Source: Acidimicrobiaceae bacterium
GTDB taxonomy: Bacteria; Actinomycetota; Acidimicrobiia; Acidimicrobiales; Ilumatobacteraceae
DNA length: 64,000 nucleotides
Direction of reading: 5' to 3'
NCBI GenBank assembly: GCA_016722025.1
Contig: JADKGZ010000013.1
Coordinates: forward strand, 1-64,000
Part shown: in pieces, positions 58,871-64,000 of the stretch
Layout: the number at the start of each line of letters is the position of its first letter
How positions within the stretch are numbered: the first letter of the stretch is position 1
Program-made: the position numbers and the translations under genes
Notes under the pieces: generated by a model
Seen by the model: the letters and a program-made list of their open reading frames with translations, nothing else
Database searches by the model: none
Told to the model about the DNA's origin: nothing

Positions 58871-59281
58871 ATGTACACCTTGAACAACACCGCAACACTG
58901 AACGACACACTGAACGACACCGACATCCAGACCACGTTCGACGAGCTCGTCGAGCCGATCGCCGTGCGCGTGGCCAAGCCGCGTTGCGCCGACGGCAACG
59001 GCACCCTCACCCACCTGTTCTTCTCGGACATCCCGCTCGACACCGCCCGCGCCAAGGCCATCTGCAGCAAGTGCACACTTGCCGAGGATTGCCTGGCCGG
59101 TGCGCTCGACCGAGCCGAGCCGTGGGGTGTGTGGGGTGGCGAGCTGGTCGAGAACGGCCGCATCGTCGCCAACAAGCGTCCACGTGGCCGGCCACCCAAA
59201 CACCCGCGTCCGGCAGTCATCATCGACGAGGTCCCGATTCCACCGCACCTGTTGCGAGTACGTCCGGATCGAGTCGCATGA
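58871..59281 (+). CDS. whiB7: WhiB7-type [4Fe-4S] transcription factor
   Basis: A 136-residue Wbl protein. Cysteines at 39, 65, 68 and 74 (C-x25-C-x2-C-x5-C) bind the cluster; the turn GVWGGE is at 86-91. The segment DRAEPWGVWGGE and the C-terminal AT-hook KRPRGRPPK match WhiB7 and not other Wbl classes. WhiB7 binds sigma-A and AT-rich DNA beside -35 to induce intrinsic antibiotic resistance genes. It has an unusual 30-residue N-terminal extension rich in Asn/Thr and a C-terminal extension after the AT-hook. AGAGGAAC precedes ATG 58871. A hairpin at 59311 ends the unit. Confidence 0.88.
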   Translation: MYTLNNTATLNDTLNDTDIQTTFDELVEPIAVRVAKPRCADGNGTLTHLFFSDIPLDTARAKAICSKCTLAEDCLAGALDRAEPWGVWGGELVENGRIVANKRPRGRPPKHPRPAVIIDEVPIPPHLLRVRPDRVA

Positions 59282-59310
59282 TCATCAGGTCCTGACCGAC
59301 CCCGGGTGAC

Positions 59311-59352
59311 GCCGGACGGGTTCTCGTTCTCGGGAATGCGAACCCGTCCGGC
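59311..59352 (+). terminator. Hairpin after whiB7
   Basis: A 13-bp perfect stem GCCGGACGGGTTC/GAACCCGTCCGGC with a 16-nt loop, 30 nt after the whiB7 stop; no clear T run. Confidence 0.55.
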
Positions 59353-59547
59353 ACGGTTGCTCCGGCCCAAGATCGCCGGTCGACGGCAACGCTTCGGCGA
59401 CCCGTCGGCTTGCTGCCCCGCCGACCCCCTGCCGCTGCTCGCCGCCCTTCCCCCCGAGGGCAGCGACGGCGGGGGGCTGTTCGCGGCACTTCCCCGATGT
59501 GCCCGGCGCCATCACCCTGCTGCTGGGCACCGGCCGAGCAGCACCGG

Positions 59548-59553
59548 TAACGT
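59548..59553 (+). promoter_or_regulatory. -10 TAACGT for the tlpA operon
   Basis: TAACGT, 6 nt before GTG 59560. Confidence 0.45.
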
Positions 59554-59559
59554 GGCCAC

Positions 59560-60162
59560 GTGAAGGTGCGTCCGCGACTGCTGGTGATCTCGCTCGTCGT
59601 GGCGGCTCTGGCGTCGGTGGCCATCGGCTGGGCGATCGCTCGCACTGGCAACACCTCCGGCAACGGCAACGGCAACGACAACGGCGACACCGTCATCATC
59701 GACGGCACCGATGGCCCGCTGCAGCCACCCAGCATCGAGACCAACGCGGTGGTCAAGGGCAACCCATTGCCCGACGTTGCCGTGCAGACGCTCGACGGCA
59801 CCGATGTGCCGCTGCTGTCGCTCGTCGGCCAGCCGATGGTCATCAACGTGTGGGGTTCCACCTGCGGCCCGTGCAAGCAGGAGCTGCCCGACTTCGCCGC
59901 CGCCCACCTCACCTTCGGCGACCGTGTTCGCTTCATCGGCATCGACTACCTCGCGCCCAGCGACCGCGAGGAAGCGTTCGCCCGCGACAAGGGTGTGCAG
60001 TACGAGCTGTTCTACGACACCGACGGGGCGTTCACCAACGACGTCGGCATCGCCGCCTTCCCCGTGACCTTGTTCGTCAACTCCGACGGCATCATCGTGC
60101 GCCAGACCGGCCTGCTCGACGAGGCTGCGATCACCGAGCACATCGAGAGCGACCTGCTGTGA
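59560..60162 (+). CDS. TlpA-like membrane-anchored thioredoxin
   Basis: A 200-residue protein with one N-terminal helix (LLVISLVVAALASVAIGWAI), an Asn/Gly linker and a TlpA/ResA-type thioredoxin domain with the active site WGSTCGPCKQELP and cis-Pro in AAFPVTLFV. It reduces or shuffles disulphides outside the membrane, probably with electrons from the CcdA protein encoded next (4-nt GTGA overlap). Confidence 0.85.
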   Translation: MKVRPRLLVISLVVAALASVAIGWAIARTGNTSGNGNGNDNGDTVIIDGTDGPLQPPSIETNAVVKGNPLPDVAVQTLDGTDVPLLSLVGQPMVINVWGSTCGPCKQELPDFAAAHLTFGDRVRFIGIDYLAPSDREEAFARDKGVQYELFYDTDGAFTNDVGIAAFPVTLFVNSDGIIVRQTGLLDEAAITEHIESDLL

Positions 60163-60998
60163 ACCTGTCGCTCAGCTTCATCACCGGGATGATCGCCTCC
60201 ATCAACCCGTGTGGATTCGTGCTGCTGCCCACCTATCTCATGTACTTCCTCGGGGTCAGTGCCACCGACCAGGAATCGCAGCGGGCACCCATCCGGCGTG
60301 CACTGCTGGTGGGCGGTGCGGTCTCGTCGGGCTTCATCGTGGTCTTCTTCGCCATCGGCGCGATCACCCAGTACTGGACCACATCCCTGCTCGAGAACGC
60401 GAAGTACGCCACCGCCGTCATCGGCCTGGTGTTCGTCGTGCTCGGCATCGCGATGCTGTTCGGCTACAAGCTGCCGTTCGTCACGCCCAGCCTGCAGACC
60501 GACAAGCGCGACCGCACGATCTGGTCGATGTTCGTCTACGGCATCGCCTACGCCACCGCCTCGCTCGGGTGCACGCTGCCACTGTTCATCTCCACGCTGT
60601 TCAAGGCCAGCAAGCGCGCCGGCTACTGGTCGGGCGTGGCCAACGTCGTCGCCTACTCCATCGGCATGGCGTTGGTCGTGGTGTCGCTCACGCTCGCGTT
60701 GGCGACGGCCAACATGGGTTTCGTGCGCTGGCTGCGGGCGAAGATGCAGTACGTGGAGATGGTGTCGGGCGCCTTCGTGTTGCTGTCGGGCATGTACCTG
60801 CTGTGGTACTTCTGGCTGGTCGACGTGCGCGAAGACAGCGATCCCATCACCGACGCGATCGACGGACTGCAGCGCGATGTGTCGAGCTTCCTGCACAACA
60901 ACTGGCAGGCGACGGCCTGGGTGCTGGGCGGCATCGTGGCCGCAGCCATCGGGTACTCGGTGGTTCGGGAACGCGCTCGCCGGCCACAGCCCGAATGA
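60159..60998 (+). CDS. ccdA: CcdA/DsbD-type transmembrane thiol-disulphide transporter
   Basis: A 279-residue, six-helix membrane protein. Redox cysteines lie in INPCGFVLLP (helix 1) and SLGCTLPLFI (helix 4), the CcdA hallmarks. It passes electrons from cytosolic thioredoxin to the extracytoplasmic TlpA partner, often for cytochrome c maturation. Coupled to the TlpA gene and overlapping the following gene (ATGA). No ccs genes are next to it. Confidence 0.88.
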   Translation: MNLSLSFITGMIASINPCGFVLLPTYLMYFLGVSATDQESQRAPIRRALLVGGAVSSGFIVVFFAIGAITQYWTTSLLENAKYATAVIGLVFVVLGIAMLFGYKLPFVTPSLQTDKRDRTIWSMFVYGIAYATASLGCTLPLFISTLFKASKRAGYWSGVANVVAYSIGMALVVVSLTLALATANMGFVRWLRAKMQYVEMVSGAFVLLSGMYLLWYFWLVDVREDSDPITDAIDGLQRDVSSFLHNNWQATAWVLGGIVAAAIGYSVVRERARRPQPE

Positions 60999-61612
60999 CC
61001 GGCACACCGTTTCGCGAACTGCTGGCCACACCGGGTGTGCGCGAGGTGTGCCACCTGCGCGGTCCGCTGGGCTTCATGGCGTACCACGGCGGTTCATTGG
61101 AAGCGCTCACCGACATCGTCGCCGAGCAAGCGGCCGAGCGCAGCGGCGCCAGCTACTACGGCGTGCTGCAGCCGCCCGACTTCAACTGGCACATCCCCTC
61201 ACATCGTGTCTCGCCCACCGACTCGGCGACCTTGGCCGGCTTCCTCGAACACGTCGACATCGTCATCACCATCCACGGCTACGGCCGCCACGGCTTCTGG
61301 ACCTCGCTGCTGCTCGGCGGCCAGCACCGGCCGTTCGCCGATCACATCGCCGGCCACCTGCGCACGCACCTCCCCGACTACACGGTGGAGACAGACCTGG
61401 AGGCAATGCCCAGGGAGCTGCGCGGCCTGCACGCCGACAACCCGGTGAACCTGCCTCGCCAGCAGGGCGTGCAGATCGAGCTGCCGCCCCGCGTGCGCGG
61501 CAGCAGCCCGATCTGGAAGGACTGGCCCGGCCCCGGCCTGGTACCGCACACCGAGTCGTTGATCGACGGCCTGGTTGCCGCCGCCACCAGTTGGAGTACC
61601 GCCGCGACCTGA
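60995..61612 (+). CDS. Poly-gamma-glutamate hydrolase-like protein
   Basis: A 205-residue zinc-peptidase-fold protein of the phage-type poly-gamma-glutamate hydrolase (PghP) group. Candidate zinc ligands: His in YHGGSLE near the N-terminus, His in VITIHGYGRHG and Glu in GVQIELPPRVR. No signal peptide is visible. The ATG overlaps the CcdA stop, though the functional link is unclear. Confidence 0.7.
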   Translation: MTGTPFRELLATPGVREVCHLRGPLGFMAYHGGSLEALTDIVAEQAAERSGASYYGVLQPPDFNWHIPSHRVSPTDSATLAGFLEHVDIVITIHGYGRHGFWTSLLLGGQHRPFADHIAGHLRTHLPDYTVETDLEAMPRELRGLHADNPVNLPRQQGVQIELPPRVRGSSPIWKDWPGPGLVPHTESLIDGLVAAATSWSTAAT

Positions 61613-61635
61613 GCCCGGCTACCCGTGCCCGTGGC

Positions 61636-62316
61636 TCAGGGTGCGAGGCGTTCGATCTGCCAGTTGGTGGCCGCACCGTCGGTGGGCTCAGCCGTGTACC
61701 GCAGGCGGTCGTGCAACCGGCTGGGCCGACCCTGCCAGAACTCGAAGCGTTGCGGCCGTAGCAGCCACCCACCCCAGAACGCGGGCCGCGGCACGGGCGC
61801 ATCACCGAACGTGCCCGCCATCTGCTGCACTCGCTGCTCGAGCCATGCACGATCTGGGATCGGTTGCGACTGCGGCGATGACCAAGCACCCACCTGCGAC
61901 CCCTGCGGGCGCGAGGCGAAGTACTCGTCGCTCTCTGCGTCGGGCACGCGCACGACCTCGCCCAGCACACGCACCTGACGGTGCAACTGCAACCAGGTGA
62001 ACAGCATCGAGGCACGGCCGGTGGCGGCCATCTGCCGGCTCTTCGCCGAGTCGTAGTTGGTGAAGAACGTGAAGCCGCGCTGGTCGGCGCCGCGCAACAG
62101 GATGTAGCGCGACTGCGGCCAACCCTCCTCGTCGACGGAGCCGAGCACGAATGCGTTGGGTTCCGTGCACCCGGCCTCGCCCGCCTCGCGGTACCAACGC
62201 TGCCACTGCACCATCGGGTCGGCGTCGACATCGGCCACGTCGAGCCCAGCCGTCTCGTAGTCGAAGCGGTGACGCGCCAGGTCGGCGAGCGGGCCGGCCG
62301 ACGGCTCGGTGGTCAT
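61636..62316 (-). CDS. pdxH: Pyridoxamine 5'-phosphate oxidase
   Basis: A 226-residue FMN enzyme that oxidises PMP/PNP to PLP. Blocks: EPNAFVLGSVDEEGWPQSRY, ILLRGADQRGFTFFTNYDSA, KSRQMAATGRASMLFTWLQL, SDEYFASRPQGSQVGAWSSP, and the C-terminal RPSRLHDRLRYTAE (PLP/FMN). It overlaps the serS stop (ATGA), so it is co-translated with serS. Confidence 0.93.
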   Translation of the reverse strand: MTTEPSAGPLADLARHRFDYETAGLDVADVDADPMVQWQRWYREAGEAGCTEPNAFVLGSVDEEGWPQSRYILLRGADQRGFTFFTNYDSAKSRQMAATGRASMLFTWLQLHRQVRVLGEVVRVPDAESDEYFASRPQGSQVGAWSSPQSQPIPDRAWLEQRVQQMAGTFGDAPVPRPAFWGGWLLRPQRFEFWQGRPSRLHDRLRYTAEPTDGAATNWQIERLAP

Positions 62317-63602
62317 CGCGGGCCGATCACCGTCGTGCCGCGCATGTACTGCTGCAGCACCTGTGGCACGGCCACCGTGCCGTCGGCCTGGCGGTAGTTC
62401 TCCACGATGGCTGCCCACACGCGAGGCACGGCGAGCGCCGAGCCGTTGAGGGTGTTGGCCACGGTGGTGCCCTTCTCGCCGGGCGTGCGGAAGCGGATGT
62501 CGCCGCGCCGCGCCTGGTAGTCGCTGAACCAGCTGATCGAGCTGACCTCCAGCCAGTCGTCGCACCCCGGCGCGTACACCTCGATGTCGAAGCTGCGATG
62601 GTGGCTCTGGCCCATGTCGCCGGTGCAGATCTCGATGATCCGGTACGGCAACCCGAGACCCTTGATCAACGCCTCGGCACGGTCGCGCAGCTCGATGAGC
62701 ATGGCCGGGCCCTGCGCGGGGGTGGCCACCGACAGGATCTCGACCTTGTCGAACTCGTGAGCGCGCAGCATGCCGCGCGTGTCGCGGCCCGCCGAGCCGG
62801 CCTCACGGCGATAGCAGGGCGTGTACGCCATCAGCCGGATGGGCAGCTGTGCTTCCTCGAGGATCTCGCCCGAGTAGACCGACGTGAGCGGCACTTCGGC
62901 AGTGGGGATGCACCACAGGTCGTCGCGCTCGATGGCGTACGCATCGTCGGCGAACTTCGGCAGCTGGCCGGTAGCGGTGAGCGTGGCGGTGGTGACCAAC
63001 GACGGTGGCCGCACCTCCTCGAACGCGTCTGCGTTCATGTCGAGCGCGTACTGGCACAGCGCGCGGGCCAGGGTGGCGCCGGCGCCGCGCTGCATGGTGA
63101 ACATCGCGCCGCTGATCTTGGTGGCCCGCTCGTTGTCGAGGATGCCCAGCGCGACCCCGGTCTCCCAGTGCGGCACCCGCTGGTGGTCGGGGAAGCTGTC
63201 AGGGAGGAACGGGCCCTTGATGATGGGGTTCTCGCGCTCGTCGGCGCCGTCGGGAGCGTCGGGATGCGGCAGGTTGGGGATGCGCAGCAGCAGATCGCGC
63301 AGCTCCGCCTGGATGCCCTCCAGCAGGTCGGCCGCTGCCTTCTCCTGCTCGCCGAGGGCACGGCTCTGCGCTTGCAGCACCTCGGCGCCGGCGGCATCGC
63401 CCTCGCGCCGCTTGGCACCCACCAGCTTCGACAGCTCGTTGACCTCGGCGCGCAACCCATCACGGCGGGACTGGAGGTCGCGCACCTCGACTTCGATCTC
63501 GATGGCTCGGGCCAGCTGAGCGAGCACTTCGGCATTGCCACGGCGGGCCAACGCCGCGCGAACGCCATCGGGGTCGGTACGCAGAAGTCGGACGTCGATC
63601 AC
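62313..63602 (-). CDS. serS: Seryl-tRNA synthetase
   Basis: A 429-residue class II aminoacyl-tRNA synthetase. The N-terminal tRNA-binding coiled coil spans residues 30-100. Motif 2 YTPCYRREAGSAGRDTRGML and motif 3 (NGSALAVPRVWAAIVENY) are complete, with the TAEVPLTS loop. It also serylates tRNA-Sec, the substrate for SelA encoded in this window. GTG 63602 with TAGCCT 6 nt upstream. Confidence 0.95.
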   Translation of the reverse strand: MIDVRLLRTDPDGVRAALARRGNAEVLAQLARAIEIEVEVRDLQSRRDGLRAEVNELSKLVGAKRREGDAAGAEVLQAQSRALGEQEKAAADLLEGIQAELRDLLLRIPNLPHPDAPDGADERENPIIKGPFLPDSFPDHQRVPHWETGVALGILDNERATKISGAMFTMQRGAGATLARALCQYALDMNADAFEEVRPPSLVTTATLTATGQLPKFADDAYAIERDDLWCIPTAEVPLTSVYSGEILEEAQLPIRLMAYTPCYRREAGSAGRDTRGMLRAHEFDKVEILSVATPAQGPAMLIELRDRAEALIKGLGLPYRIIEICTGDMGQSHHRSFDIEVYAPGCDDWLEVSSISWFSDYQARRGDIRFRTPGEKGTTVANTLNGSALAVPRVWAAIVENYRQADGTVAVPQVLQQYMRGTTVIGPR

Positions 63603-63608
63603 ACCGCC

Positions 63609-63614
63609 AGGCTA
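63609..63614 (-). promoter_or_regulatory. -10 TAGCCT for serS
   Basis: TAGCCT on minus, 6 nt before GTG 63602. Confidence 0.5.
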
Positions 63615-63661
63615 CTGCCACGCCTTCTGCAGGCCCCAAGGGCTTTCCCACGCCGCGGAGG

Positions 63662-63667
63662 TAGATT
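63662..63667 (+). promoter_or_regulatory. -10 TAGATT for the ABC gene
   Basis: TAGATT, 7 nt before GTG 63675. Confidence 0.5.
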
Positions 63668-63674
63668 CACGGCC

Positions 63675-64000
63675 GTGGCAGCTGTCGAGGTGTCGGGTCT
63701 GACCGTGCGCTACGGCCAGCTGGTGGCAGTGCACGATGTGTCGTTCAGCGCCGCGGCCGGCCAGATCACTGCAGTGCTGGGGCCCAACGGCGCGGGCAAG
63801 ACCAGCACGATCGAAGTGTGCGAGGGATACCGGCGCGCAACCGCCGGCACTGTGCGAGTGCTGGGCCTCGACCCGGCGACCCAGCAGCGGCTGCTCAGCG
63901 AACGCATGGGGGTGATGCTGCAGGAAGGCGGTGTGTACCCCAGCGCGCGCGTGCTCGACACGGTGCGCCACTACTGCGCGCTGTATGGCAAGGGCGTCGA
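63675..64000 (+). CDS. ABC transporter ATP-binding protein (partial, 3' end outside window)
   Basis: The first 108 codons of an ABC-2 type exporter ATPase. A-loop VRYGQLVAVHDVSF, Walker A LGPNGAGKTSTIEVCEGY and Q-loop MGVMLQEGGVYPSARVL are seen; the signature and Walker B lie beyond the window. The QEGGVYPSARV Q-loop sequence is common in daunorubicin-type (DrrA) and other drug or lipid exporters, but the substrate cannot be inferred. Confidence 0.85.
   Translation, partial: MAAVEVSGLTVRYGQLVAVHDVSFSAAAGQITAVLGPNGAGKTSTIEVCEGYRRATAGTVRVLGLDPATQQRLLSERMGVMLQEGGVYPSARVLDTVRHYCALYGKGV

Larger units (their letters stand above)
59282..59559. other. Intergenic region whiB7-tlpA
   Basis: Besides the hairpin at 59311-59352 it holds a GC-rich, partly self-complementary stretch (about 59408-59490) and the tlpA -10 box. 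No convincing gene was seen. Confidence 0.5.

Noticed and set aside
1..64000. Prophage, CRISPR-Cas, restriction-modification or toxin-antitoxin systems
   Set aside because: No capsid, integrase, cas, methylase/endonuclease pair or toxin-antitoxin pair was seen; the only mobile DNA found is the IS110 relic.

Overview
The window is GC-rich and densely packed, with many 4-nt ATGA/GTGA start-stop overlaps and few gaps. It looks like an actinobacterium, probably class Acidimicrobiia. The reasons are a WhiB-family regulator, a SigR/RsrA-type sigma/anti-sigma pair, a GlnR-type orphan regulator beside glnA, a eukaryotic-type glutamine synthetase, a tandem ArsA-ATPase pair, many GTG starts, and a very frequent -10 box (TANNNT) placed 6-10 nt upstream of the start codon, which is the layout of leaderless mRNAs. 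The class assignment is inference; the actinobacterial one is well supported.

Layout. 1-1.2 kb: a decayed IS110 transposase next to a truncated minus-strand gene. 1.4-12.2 kb: EF-G2, a divergent hydrolase/MarR pair, sigma/anti-sigma, tilS, a pseudophosphatase, a DUF2510/LURP-one-like protein, a SIMPL protein, an epimerase/acyltransferase/hydrolase run and a Nudix protein. 12.2-20.6 kb: dut, selA-selB, a hydrolase with NfeD, two ArsA-type ATPases, a receiver-like protein and tRNA-Pro(CGG). 20.6-31.2 kb: MazG-like, lysC-methyltransferase-asd, an MFS transporter, nadE, a secreted sugar-dehydrogenase-like protein with three C-terminal repeats, and an LCP protein. 31.2-38.7 kb: TetR with a lipoprotein facing a reductase/membrane-protein pair, glnII, and an Hsp70-like membrane protein overlapping a NagZ-like lipoprotein. 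38.7-44.3 kb: glnA, a GlnR-like regulator, a cupredoxin, a SnoaL protein and an AfsR-like regulator. 44.3-57 kb: an SGNH lipoprotein, DUF1269, a GDT1-type transporter, an 8-oxoguanine-deaminase-like enzyme, a PLP decarboxylase, RidA, an OmpA/BON protein with a helix-hairpin-helix partner, a Tat lipoprotein, ErpA, Mrp, Nudix and secreted proteins. 57-64 kb: orn, an acyl-ACP thioesterase, whiB7 with a leader ORF and attenuator, a TlpA/CcdA pair, a poly-gamma-glutamate-hydrolase-like protein, pdxH, serS and the start of an ABC ATPase.

Functional links. Both glutamine synthetase genes carry the same pair of TTCACAC half-sites, 11 bp apart and exactly 73 nt before the start codon, and a GlnR-type regulator follows glnA; together they look like one nitrogen-control circuit. 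whiB7 follows a 60-codon leader ORF, a strong terminator and a competing antiterminator, as expected for antibiotic-induced ribosome-mediated attenuation. lysC and asd supply the aspartate pathway. selA-selB point to selenoprotein synthesis, with selD and tRNA-Sec elsewhere.

Caution. At least nine one- or two-base indels break conserved genes (EF-G2, MarR, Nudix, ArsA2, lysC, glnA and a secreted protein), several in G or C runs. Because essential genes are among them, assembly error is the likelier cause; these genes are described here as full-length with the break marked.
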